DNA of 59,851 bases. It comes from CAYJPA01 sp964371945. Lineage in GTDB: Bacteria; Chloroflexota; Chloroflexia; Thermomicrobiales; UBA6265. Under the pieces are notes generated by a model, which made no database searches, was not told the origin of the DNA, and saw only the letters and a list, made by a program, of their open reading frames with translations. Positions 1 to 7,398 of this stretch are shown one piece after another (the stretch's first letter is position 1; each line of letters begins with the position of its first letter). The stretch covers positions 1 through 59,851 of the forward strand of contig CAYJPA010000027.1 of NCBI GenBank assembly GCA_964371945.1. The letters run 5' to 3'. A program made the translations under genes and the position numbers.

Positions 1-55
1 GCGGATCTGCCACCACCGTTTCGATCGGGCCGTCAGCTACCACACGGTGCAGCAG
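1..55 (+). pseudogene. 5' fragment of an interrupted IS481/Mu-like transposase
   Basis: Read on the plus strand from base 3, this stretch gives ICHHRFDRAVSYHTVQQ. It aligns with ICRRRFGRPVDHHTVRRVL in the intact transposase at 21958-23724. The reading continues at 2016 on the far side of the inserted element (VQQVLASEPLPIHRPRR). So this is the left half of a related transposase gene split by the element at 56-2015. Its 5' end lies outside the window. Confidence 0.75.
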
Positions 56-2015
56 CAAACCTCGCCATGACATGGGGTACGTATTTGGGCAGTATCGGTG
101 ACCGGCAGCGTCACGATCCGACAGCTCGCAGATCGTCCTGATCCATGTCCAGCAACTGAGCTTGCCGTTCCTTGGTTTGGCGTTGACGCCTTGCTCGATA
201 GGGAGCCAATCGCTGGGCCGGCCGCCATTCCACCTTGTCGAGTGTTGGCAGGAAGCGCTGAGGTGAGCCATGGCTGGTGGCATAGATCCGCGGCTCGCCG
301 ACGTCCCGCAGCCGCCGTCCGTCGGATTCCAAGGTCACCCCATACTGCGCCAGGGACTCGGTCTCGTGTTCTATCGTGAGCGTCTCACCATGGATCCAGA
401 CGGCGGCCGGCTTCCCGGCAAGACCGCGCTCGCCATACAGCCGCCAATGTCGGAAACGGAGATAGCCACCCACCGTGAGGTGACGCATCGAGCGGATCCG
501 GAAGAGGCGATTGAGGTCGGCCGACTCGCACCAGGCTCCATGGACCCAGCCGAGGACCATTCCCGGACTGCGGCGTCCCTTTGGCCGATCGCCGTGAGCG
601 GCATGTGGTTGGTGGTTGTAGTTGTGAAAGAAGCGCTCATGTTCCGCCTGGAGCTCGGCCCAGGTCGTTGCCCCGGCATAGTGGTAATCGGCCATCCGCC
701 GCATGACATTGAAGTTGGTCTCAATGTAGTTCTGCCAGGGTTGTCGCTTATCGATGACCGCCTTCTGGATGCCGAGCGCGGCGTAGATCGCCTGGGCATG
801 CTTCGCCTTGAAGATACTGCCGCTGTCACTGACGAGCACCTCGGGCGCTCCATGCGTTGCCATCGCCGCCCGCAACACGATGAGGTAAGCGGTCAAGTCC
901 TGGCGTGGCGAGATTGCGCTGGCGAGAAACGACCGGCTGAAGTTCTCCAGGATGGAGATGATGTAGGCTGGCTTCCCGGTACCGAGTTGATGGTCTTCGA
1001 TGTAGCGCACGTCGACCGACCAGTACTGATGCCGGCGTTGCGCCGCGAATGGCATCGTCTGTGGTTCGTGTGGGACGGCGGCGGTTGGTCTCGGGGCGCC
1101 AAGGTCGCGGTGGAGCGCCAGGATGCGACCGCAGGTGCGCGGAGACAAGTCGATGCCGAGTTGCGCAAGGGCAGCGTGTATCCGGAACTCGCCAAGCTCA
1201 GGGTTTACCTGCAGCCGGCGGATCGTCGCCATCGCTTTGAGGTCGACCTTGCGGGCATGATGCAGCGGCGCTCGCGACCGATCGGCCAGGCCAGGCATGC
1301 CTTCGACCTCCCAGCGGGCTAACGTCTCGTAGACACGCGTCCGGGTCGTTTCCAAATACCCGGCGATGCTCGTGACACGCCAACCTTCGAGATAGAGGTC
1401 GACGATGGCCTTGCGGCGTTGGGTAGGATTCGCCATATCGCGATAGCGGGGAAGCCGCCGGAGCGGATGGAGTAGCAGCGGGTTGCTCGCCAGAATCTGC
1501 TTAATCGTGTGGTGGATGACTGGCCGATCGAAGCGCTCACGACAGATGGCGCTGATCTCCCGCAAGCTGAGCGGAGGATACTCGGCCTTCAACTCGACAA
1601 TCGCGCGCCGAATGCCGAGCGGCAGGACACGCCGATCTGAGACGGGTGGATCCTCCGGCTCGAACAGGCTGGGCATCCCGCGGACGGCGAATCGTGCCAC
1701 CTTGCGCCGCAGGGTCCGCTCGGACACCCCTGTCTGGTGGGCGCGACTCGCCGGAGTCTGACCGAAGAGCACGATGGGACGCAGCAATTCGTACGTCGCT
1801 TGCGCAGGCGAATCCACCAGCAGCCGAAGTTGGTGCCAGTCGTCAGTCGGTTGTCGACGTGCACGCGCGACGGGTGCCATCGGCGCTCCCCAGATGCTTC
1901 CCAATGCACGCAGGGATAGACCCTTGTCTTAGCGCACCCACATCACGCTGTCAATTCCTTCCCTGCCGGTCACCGATATTGCCCAAATACGTACCCCATG
2001 TCATGGCGAGGTTTG
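56..2015. mobile_element. IS481/Mu-like insertion sequence, copy A (nested)
   Basis: Both ends carry the inverted repeat CAAACCTCGCCATGACATGG, and matching continues inward for more than 50 bp with one visible mismatch (GCAGTATCGG at the left, GCAATATCGG at the right). The element is flanked by an 11-bp direct repeat, CGGTGCAGCAG, at 45-55 and 2016-2026, read as the target duplication. It carries one gene, a DDE transposase at 111-1880. The near-identical ends and intact gene suggest recent insertion. The target was a related transposase gene. Confidence 0.85.
111..1880 (-). CDS. DDE integrase-type transposase (HTH + rve, IS481/Mu-like)
   Basis: This cut-and-paste or replicative transposase mobilises the element at 56-2015. 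Helix-turn-helix segments fill the first 200 or so residues (SERTLRRKVARF and the Arg-rich VTSIAGYLETTRTRVYETL). An RNase H-fold integrase core follows: first Asp in YWSVDVRYIED, second Asp in VLVSDSGSIF, Glu in PWQNYIETNFN, with about 34 residues between the last two by my count. A C-terminal beta-rich domain resembles Mu_transpos_C. An in-frame ATG at 1904 exists, but ATG 1880 is preceded by GGGGAG at good spacing, so I prefer it. It is paralogous to the 588-residue protein at 21958-23724. Family assignment is by motif only; IS481 proteins are usually shorter, so an unnamed long-transposase group is possible. Confidence 0.88.
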   Translation of the reverse strand: MAPVARARRQPTDDWHQLRLLVDSPAQATYELLRPIVLFGQTPASRAHQTGVSERTLRRKVARFAVRGMPSLFEPEDPPVSDRRVLPLGIRRAIVELKAEYPPLSLREISAICRERFDRPVIHHTIKQILASNPLLLHPLRRLPRYRDMANPTQRRKAIVDLYLEGWRVTSIAGYLETTRTRVYETLARWEVEGMPGLADRSRAPLHHARKVDLKAMATIRRLQVNPELGEFRIHAALAQLGIDLSPRTCGRILALHRDLGAPRPTAAVPHEPQTMPFAAQRRHQYWSVDVRYIEDHQLGTGKPAYIISILENFSRSFLASAISPRQDLTAYLIVLRAAMATHGAPEVLVSDSGSIFKAKHAQAIYAALGIQKAVIDKRQPWQNYIETNFNVMRRMADYHYAGATTWAELQAEHERFFHNYNHQPHAAHGDRPKGRRSPGMVLGWVHGAWCESADLNRLFRIRSMRHLTVGGYLRFRHWRLYGERGLAGKPAAVWIHGETLTIEHETESLAQYGVTLESDGRRLRDVGEPRIYATSHGSPQRFLPTLDKVEWRPAQRLAPYRARRQRQTKERQAQLLDMDQDDLRAVGS

Positions 2016-2090
2016 CGGTGCAGCAGGTCCTGGCGTCCGAACCGCTGCCAATCCACCGACCGCGGCGGGTCCCTGAGCCGTGCCGCCGAA
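2016..2090 (+). pseudogene. 3' continuation of the interrupted transposase, then deletion scar
   Basis: From 2018 the plus strand reads VQQVLASEPLPIHRPRRVPE. This matches VRRVLEAEPLPLNPPRRYQ in the intact copy at 21958-23724, so it continues the fragment at 1-55. Similarity stops near 2090. There the sequence passes without a gap into the cut end of a minus-strand hypothetical gene, so the rest of this transposase was lost by deletion. Confidence 0.7.
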
Positions 2091-2333
2091 TTCGCGGCGC
2101 TGCTCTGGTGGAAGCTGGTACTGGCGCAGGATGAACCCGCACTCGTAGACGATCAGATAGTCGGGCGCCCCGAGGGTGGGATTGACGCGCAGGAGATGGG
2201 ATGATGCTCCACCGTGCGCACGCGTAATCCGGGCGAGGTGCGGTTGCTCGGCATCCTCGATAATATCGACCGGCGTCTTCGTGAGTTCCTCAACTTGGCT
2301 GAGAACGTCCTGTGTTTCGGGGCGAAGTTCCAT
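2091..2333 (-). pseudogene. N-terminal part of a hypothetical protein, 3'-truncated
   Basis: About 80 plausible residues start at ATG 2333 (MELRPETQDVLSQVEELTKT) and include VLRVNP-like and DYLIVYECGFILR segments. At QRREF (about 2093) the frame runs into the antisense of the transposase fragment and stops at 2001, so the native C-terminus is gone. I do not recognise the family. The amphipathic, compact N-terminus reads as a genuine protein rather than a chance frame. It lies downstream of the HicA-like gene on the same strand. Confidence 0.5.
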
Positions 2334-2562
2334 ATGCTGTTTACCTTCGTAGGTGTGACCACTTCCCTACCACACAGGGATGTCCGACTTCACTCGACCC
2401 GATGAGTATCGCAGGATCGTCGTGCTCCCTTAACTTGTGAACAGGAATCGAATTGAACCTGCGGACATTCGCTATGAGCGATACCCGTATACCGTTCATT
2501 GTCCCCGTTTGTGGATCTGGAGATGACGAGACTTCGCCTATTTACCACCCCTCGCTGAGGGC

Positions 2563-2790
2563 TCACTCCTTGAGCATGGTGATCAGAGTCCCAGTGTCAA
2601 TTGCACCTGTTCGTCGGATTGAAGTCATGACGTTCATGGATAAGGTGTGGTTGTGATAAAGGACACTCACGCGGTGCTTACCCGCGGGGCATATCAAGAT
2701 GAAGTGATCACCCGAAGTGCGGACGTGCGTCCAACCGTGGCGCGAGAGTGCACGGATGAGGACCGGACCATTGACCCGTGGTGTACGCAT
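2563..2790 (-). CDS. HicA-like mRNA interferase toxin
   Basis: A 75-residue protein of the HicA/YcfA double-stranded-RNA-binding fold. It has the expected order: an initial helix (GPVLIRALSRHGW), a strand with the conserved Gly-Asp/Ser-His core (VRTSGDHFIL; the His is the family's catalytic residue), then HRVSVLYHNHTLSMN and a terminal ITMLKE helix. The family cleaves mRNA and is held inactive by HicB. ATG 2790 has GGGAGG four bases upstream and fits better than the in-frame ATG at 2817. No HicB is visible: upstream there are only about 190 bp before the ISAs1 end at 2979, and downstream lies an unrelated truncated gene. The toxin may therefore be orphaned or inactive. Confidence 0.6.
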   Translation of the reverse strand: MRTPRVNGPVLIRALSRHGWTHVRTSGDHFILICPAGKHRVSVLYHNHTLSMNVMTSIRRTGAIDTGTLITMLKE

Positions 2791-2978
2791 AACGCCTCCC
2801 GACCGCTTCCGTCCCAAGCGCCTAGCCGAGATTGGCCAAAGCAGCGGCTTGGTACGAATTGCGGACGTGCGTTGTGCGTTAGGTCATCGTCTGGTAGACC
2901 TCCTCGGGCAGGGAATAACCCGCCGACCAATAAAAGTAGCAGAAACTAAGAGAAAGTCAATTGGTTTATTGGTAAAGG

Positions 2979-4225
2979 CAGGGCAATCGCATCTAAATTC
3001 ATGGTTGCCAGGGAGGCACGGGTAGCGGATACTTGCGGTCCCGCTTGGTTATCCGCAAACCATCCCCGCTGGGAAGGGTCCTCCCGTGGACACCGCACCG
3101 TTGGCGCGTATCACGAGTTGCTTTGTCGATCTCGTCGATCCCCGGATGCATCGTACCCGGCGCCACGAGCTCATGGATGTCATCGCGATCGCGTTGTGCG
3201 CGGTCGTGGCTGGGGCGGAAAGCTGGGTCGAGGTCGCGTCGTGGGGTGAAGAGAAGCTCGACTGGCTGCGCACCTGGTTGCCATTGCCCAATGGCATTCC
3301 CTCGCATGACACCTTTGGGCGCGTCTTCAGCCGCCTCGATCCCGCCCAACTGGAGGTGGGGTTGCTGCGTTTGGGACGGGAGATGGTAGCCGCCTCGGGC
3401 GCGACGGGCGGCGTGGTCGCCATCGATGGCAAAACGATCCGGGCGGCGCGGCAACCGGGAGAGCGCGCCATTCATCTGGTCAGCGCCTGGGCGAGCGCGA
3501 GTCGGCTGGTCCTGGCCCAGACAGCGGTGGACGATAAGAGCAACGAAATCACCGCGATCCCGATCCTGCTGGCCCAACTCGATCTGACCGATCAGGTGGT
3601 CACGATTGATGCCATGGGCTGCCAGACGGCCATTGCCGCGCAGATCGTCGCGCAGGGCGGCGACTATGTCCTGGCCCTCAAGGGCAATCAGGCCGACTTG
3701 CTGCAGCACGTGCGAGACAGTTTTGCGCTGGCCGACGCCGGTGACGCCCTGCGATCCTTTGAAAAGAATCACGGGCGGATCGAGACGCGCGTCTGCCGGA
3801 CGATCACCGACCCCAGCCTGCTGCGGTGGCTTGATCTGGACGGGGCGTGGGCGAATCTGCGCTGTCTGGTGGAGGTGGTCGGCGAACGGCAAATCAACGG
3901 CGAGCGCACCCGGCACACGCGCTATTACCTCTCCAGCCTGCCCGGCGACCCGCGCGACCTCGCCCATGCGGTGCGCAGTCACTGGGGGATCGAGAATCAG
4001 GTGCATTGGGTCCTCGATGTCGGGTTTCGCGAGGACGGCAGCCGCGCGCGCATCGGCCATGCGGCGGCCAATCTGGCGATCATCCGCAAGGTTGCCCTCA
4101 ACTTGCTGCGGTCCGACCCCACCCGGAAAATCGGCATCAAGGCAAGTCGGCTTCGCGCGGGATGGAGCAATGACTATCTCCTCCACGTGTTGCGCCTGCA
4201 GGACGATTAAGATGCAATCGCCCTG
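2979..4225. mobile_element. ISAs1-family insertion sequence, copy 1
   Basis: The ends are CAGGGCAATCGCATCT (2979-2994) and its imperfect inverse AGATGCAATCGCCCTG (4210-4225), 14 of 16 matching. They enclose one intact transposase gene. I could not find a clear target duplication in the adjacent 8-10 bases. The same terminal motif recurs at 13093, 14323, 53204, 53404 and 59754, so a family of related ends is dispersed in this window. Confidence 0.85.
3086..4210 (+). CDS. ISAs1-family transposase (DDE, H-repeat-associated type)
   Basis: A 374-residue transposase of the DDE_Tnp_ISAs1 family. The N-terminal DUF4338-like segment includes VDLVDPRMHRTRRHELMDV and AGAESWVEVASWGEEK. The catalytic core contains GGVVAIDGKTIRAAR (first Asp), VVTIDAMGCQ (second Asp) and HWGIENQVHWVLDVGFRED (Glu region). 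The start is GTG at 3086, equivalent to the GTG of the second copy at 14225. The stop codon lies inside the right inverted repeat. It is intact and full length for the family. Confidence 0.92.
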   Translation: MDTAPLARITSCFVDLVDPRMHRTRRHELMDVIAIALCAVVAGAESWVEVASWGEEKLDWLRTWLPLPNGIPSHDTFGRVFSRLDPAQLEVGLLRLGREMVAASGATGGVVAIDGKTIRAARQPGERAIHLVSAWASASRLVLAQTAVDDKSNEITAIPILLAQLDLTDQVVTIDAMGCQTAIAAQIVAQGGDYVLALKGNQADLLQHVRDSFALADAGDALRSFEKNHGRIETRVCRTITDPSLLRWLDLDGAWANLRCLVEVVGERQINGERTRHTRYYLSSLPGDPRDLAHAVRSHWGIENQVHWVLDVGFREDGSRARIGHAAANLAIIRKVALNLLRSDPTRKIGIKASRLRAGWSNDYLLHVLRLQDD

Positions 4226-4344
4226 GCAGCTCCACGACGAAGGAGACGGGCAAAACCCCGGTCACTTCCGCGTCCGGCGCCTCGGTTACGATGTCGACAA
4301 TTGGCGCACGCCGGTGGCATCGCTGGAATCACAGGAGGGGCGAG

Positions 4345-5109
4345 ATGGATGGCTTACTCAATGGGAGGGCCGCTTTGGTCACAGGCGGCGCTTCGGGCAT
4401 CGGTCGCGCCTCGGCTCGGGCGCTCGCGCGGGCAGGTGCAGGGGTCGTCGTCTCCGATATCCAAGTCAACGCTGGTGAACAAACTGTCGAACAAATCCGT
4501 AGAGATGGTGGTGAAGCGATATTCTGTCGAGCTGATGTCTCCCGAGGCGACGATGTCGAAGCCCTCGTTGCGGCGGCCGTCAAGCATTTTGGCCGGCTCG
4601 ACTGCGCCCTCAACAACGGCGGAATCGAAGGACAGCTTGCGACGACCGCCGATTGCACCGAAGAGAACTGGCATCGGGTGATTGACATCAATCTCAGCGG
4701 AGTTTGGTGTTGCCTGAAACACGAGCTGGCGCAGATGCTGAAACAAGGAGGTTCAGGCTCGATCGTCAATACCGCCTCGGTTTCCGGCCTGAAAGGGTTC
4801 CCTCCGCTTCTCCCCGCGTATGTTGCGAGCAAGTACGGAGTCGTCGGACTCACGACCGTCACCGCCCGGCAGTATGCGCAACATGGCATTCGGGTCAATT
4901 CGATCTGCCCTGGCGCGATCGACACCCCGATGCTCGACCGAATCGGCGACAGCGCCGACAGACTGGGCATCCCGATGATCGCGGAAAATCCGGCCGGGCG
5001 ATTGGGAAAACCAGAAGAGGTGGCGGAGGCGGTGGTTTGGCTCTGCTCTGACGCCGCTTCATTTGTCACGGGACACAATCTGGTGATCGACGGCGGTTTT
5101 ATGGCGTAG
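4345..5109 (+). CDS. SDR-family NAD(P)-dependent oxidoreductase
   Basis: A classical short-chain dehydrogenase of 254 residues. It has the Rossmann glycine motif TGGASGIGRA near residue 15, NNGGIEG in place of the usual NNAG, a catalytic Ser in NTASVSGLKG, and a catalytic YVASK (Tyr and Lys). The C-terminal GHNLVIDGGFMA ending is typical of the family. ATG 4345 is chosen because AGGAGGGG lies five bases upstream; an in-frame ATG at 4291 has no such site. The gene converges on the minus-strand LLM gene with about 10 bp between stops. It may serve the same degradative pathway as the facing operon, but the substrate is unknown. Confidence 0.9.
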   Translation: MDGLLNGRAALVTGGASGIGRASARALARAGAGVVVSDIQVNAGEQTVEQIRRDGGEAIFCRADVSRGDDVEALVAAAVKHFGRLDCALNNGGIEGQLATTADCTEENWHRVIDINLSGVWCCLKHELAQMLKQGGSGSIVNTASVSGLKGFPPLLPAYVASKYGVVGLTTVTARQYAQHGIRVNSICPGAIDTPMLDRIGDSADRLGIPMIAENPAGRLGKPEEVAEAVVWLCSDAASFVTGHNLVIDGGFMA

Positions 5110-5119
5110 CGTCGCGGTT

Positions 5120-6025
5120 TCAGGCGATCATTCGCAAAACCGCTGCAAAGTTTCCGATCGTCTTTGGCGTGTTCGGGTTCAAAAGCACCTGCAGGTGGTC
5201 GATGCCTTCACGGGCAAATCCGTATAGCGCCTCCGCGATCTCGTCTGGTGTTCCCGTGAGAGGGCGAGAGGATGCATCGCGGGAGAGTTGACCTCCGGGA
5301 TAGTCGATCTGAATCGTAACGGACCGTTCGAGCGTCGCGGGGTCGCGGCCGGAAGCCGAGCAGGCAGCGTCAACGACCGTACGCAGGGGTGGGATGGAGG
5401 TCGGGCGATTATCCACCCAGGGCAGCCAGCCATTCCACATGTCCGCGTGGGTGGTGGTGAGACGCAAAAGACGGGGTCGGTTTGCCAGCGCTCCGATCAT
5501 AATTGGCGGTCCCAGAGGTCGTGGTCCATGAGGGTGCAGCTCGCAATCCCGGGCTTCGTAGTAGGTTCCGGCAAAATCGACATGTCCCCCGCGAAGGAGC
5601 GGTCCGACGATCGCAAGCGCTTCTTCGAAGCGTGCAATTGGATGGTCGAACGAAAACCCGAAGGCGCGAAACTCTGGCTCATGCCAGCCTGCGCCCAAAC
5701 CAAGAATCAAACGACCATTGGAAATCTCGTCGACCGTGCTCGCCATTTTGGCAAGGAGCGCCGGATTGCGCCACGACGTGCATAACACGAGCGTCCCGAT
5801 CTCGACCCGTTCGACCGTCGCCGCGAGCGCCGCAATCAGCGACCAACCCTCCCAACCGCCGCGGGGAGCTTCATCCGGGAAACGCATCAACAAGTGGTCG
5901 GAAACCCAGATCGAATCGAATCCGACCGCCTCGGCGAATCGTGCCTTTTCCAACACATCGCCCCAACGTGGAACTGAGCCTTCGCCACCCTCGAGCCATG
6001 GCGTCAAAAAGATGCCGACTTTCAC
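5120..6025 (-). CDS. LLM-class flavin/F420-dependent oxidoreductase
   Basis: A TIM-barrel luciferase-like monooxygenase of about 300 residues. Conserved segments are KVGIFLTPW, EAVGFDSIWVSDHLLM, VEIGTLVLCTSWRNP, STVDEISNGRLILGLGAGW and GTPDEIAEAL. Members use FMNH2 or F420 to oxidise or reduce small organics. I choose the GTG at 6025, which overlaps the TGA of the upstream Gfo/Idh gene (GTGA) and has GGAG ten bases before it; an ATG at 6046 lacks a usable site. The overlap indicates translational coupling as the last gene of the hydantoinase operon. Its substrate is probably an intermediate of that pathway, which is inference. Confidence 0.88.
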   Translation of the reverse strand: MKVGIFLTPWLEGGEGSVPRWGDVLEKARFAEAVGFDSIWVSDHLLMRFPDEAPRGGWEGWSLIAALAATVERVEIGTLVLCTSWRNPALLAKMASTVDEISNGRLILGLGAGWHEPEFRAFGFSFDHPIARFEEALAIVGPLLRGGHVDFAGTYYEARDCELHPHGPRPLGPPIMIGALANRPRLLRLTTTHADMWNGWLPWVDNRPTSIPPLRTVVDAACSASGRDPATLERSVTIQIDYPGGQLSRDASSRPLTGTPDEIAEALYGFAREGIDHLQVLLNPNTPKTIGNFAAVLRMIA

Positions 6026-7017
6026 GACCCGGGCGCTCCGGTCCATTCCCGCGCGGTCTGGAGTAACCTGATATTGATGGCCCCTTCCACGCCGGTTGCG
6101 CCGGCGTAGTCGCTGCCGCGAACCCAATTCGCGAAATTGCGCACCTGTTCCTCATATGGATTGGGCGCGTTGTCGTACGTGCGGTCGATTCCCGTCGATG
6201 TGGTGAGGCGACCTCCCGCCGGACCGAGTCGCGGCACAAATGCTCCCTCGACGATGGCCCAGCCTTTCGTGCCATGAGCTTCGATGCGGCTGGCCGGCGC
6301 TTGAAGGCCAGTTGCCGTTTCTACCACCACGGTGGCATCGCCGAGTTGCAGGAGGAGCACCGCGAGATCGTCGACCTCGACGTCCCAGAAATTCGTGCTC
6401 AGCCTGGCGGCGATGAGGTGGTGAGGTTCAGCGAAATCGGTGATCCACAGTGCTGCGTCGAGCGTGTGCGTCCCGATGTCCATGAGCGCCCAGCCACCGG
6501 ACGTTTCACGATGCAGGCGCCAATCACCTGGCAAATTGTCGTATTGCGTCTGCCAACTGGCGCGCACAAACGCGATCGTCCCCAGTTCGGCCGCGCGAAC
6601 GAGCCCAACGAGATCCTGATTGGCCCGGTGGAATCGACCCTGGTAGCCGACGGCCAAACGGAGTCTGGTCTGCTCGGCAAGTTCCGCCAGTTCGCGCGCG
6701 GTCTTGGACTCGGTGGCTAGCGGCTTTTCGGCGAGCACGTGCTTTCCGGCTTCCATCGCCGCGCGAACATGTTCCGCGTGTAAATAGTTCGGCGAGGCCA
6801 CCCAGACAGCGTCTATGCCGGGATCACCCAGGAGTTCTGCTGGCGATGCGTAGGTTTTGGGGCATCCGTGTCGTTGGGCGAATACCTGTGAACGCGTGGG
6901 GTCGGAACCGGCCGCGCCAAGCAGGACCTGACCAGCGTTGCGCAACGCCAGCGCAAAAAGAGCGTCCGCGAAACCAGAGGTTCCGATGATGCCCCAGGAA
7001 AGTCGGGACGCGCTCAA
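6022..7017 (-). CDS. Gfo/Idh/MocA-family dehydrogenase
   Basis: An NAD(P)-dependent sugar or cyclitol-type dehydrogenase of about 331 residues. The N-terminal Rossmann fold has GIIGTSGFADAL. The signature HVLAEKPLATES (EKP motif) lies near residue 95, and WALMDIGTHTLDAALWI supplies the usual Asp/His active-site pair. A TTG at 7017 is preceded by GGGAGG at seven bases and gives the natural start MSASRLSWGII; ATGs at 7032 and 7050 lack such a site. Its stop overlaps the start of the LLM gene. It follows the small Cys-rich gene in a minus-strand operon with HyuB and HyuA. Confidence 0.9.
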   Translation of the reverse strand: MSASRLSWGIIGTSGFADALFALALRNAGQVLLGAAGSDPTRSQVFAQRHGCPKTYASPAELLGDPGIDAVWVASPNYLHAEHVRAAMEAGKHVLAEKPLATESKTARELAELAEQTRLRLAVGYQGRFHRANQDLVGLVRAAELGTIAFVRASWQTQYDNLPGDWRLHRETSGGWALMDIGTHTLDAALWITDFAEPHHLIAARLSTNFWDVEVDDLAVLLLQLGDATVVVETATGLQAPASRIEAHGTKGWAIVEGAFVPRLGPAGGRLTTSTGIDRTYDNAPNPYEEQVRNFANWVRGSDYAGATGVEGAINIRLLQTAREWTGAPGS

Positions 7018-7155
7018 TGCAAAACCTCCCATTATCCGAAGCCTTCTCACCGGCAGTGATCAATCTCCGGGAAGCGATGGCGCCTCCCCGGGTTCACAGC
7101 TTAGATGCCGCCGGTTTTCAATCTTGTAGGACCGAAAAGCCACAAGTCGTGCCGG

Positions 7156-7395
7156 TCATTTCACCATCAACTCGCGGTACTGTTCTCCGATGTCCTCCGG
7201 TGGCCGATAGCTCCGGCCACGGGTCGACAACACATAATCGCGATAGAGCTGTTCGCAATCCTCGCTGCAGAAAAGCGCGCGCTCCCCATCGATTTCAGTC
7301 ACGAGGAAATGCATTGCGATCAAGCGACCGCAGCAGCCGCAATGAACCATTCGCTGCTCGTACCATTGGGCGTCGTTTTCGATCCAGCGCGACAT
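7156..7395 (-). CDS. Small Cys-rich (putative zinc-ribbon) protein
   Basis: A 79-residue protein with two cysteine clusters: CGCCGRLI near residues 19-22 and LFCSEDCEQLY near residues 43-47. This spacing fits one zinc site of the TRASH/zinc-ribbon kind. The remainder is charged and probably helical. It starts 18 bases downstream of the restored hyuB stop. That position, immediately after hydantoinase B, suggests an accessory or small subunit analogous in place (not shown in sequence) to the small subunits of acetone carboxylase-like complexes. I do not recognise a named family. Confidence 0.65.
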   Translation of the reverse strand: MSRWIENDAQWYEQRMVHCGCCGRLIAMHFLVTEIDGERALFCSEDCEQLYRDYVLSTRGRSYRPPEDIGEQYRELMVK

Positions 7396-7398
7396 CGG

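Noticed and set aside
270..1322. Plus-strand frame opposite the first large transposase
   Set aside because: Shadow of the transposase gene in a GC-rich element; no start signal.
2395..2530. Plus-strand piece reading DIRYERYPYTVHC, vaguely RelE-like
   Set aside because: Too short and lacks any other RelE motif; chance similarity is likely.
2999..4186. Long minus-strand frame opposite the ISAs1 transposase
   Set aside because: Exact antisense of a confident transposase gene; composition is that of a shadow frame.
2969..4235. Target-site duplications for the ISAs1 copies
   Set aside because: Flanking 8-10 bases of both copies (2979-4225 and 13093-14338) do not match, so insertion duplications were not claimed; later rearrangement may have removed them.
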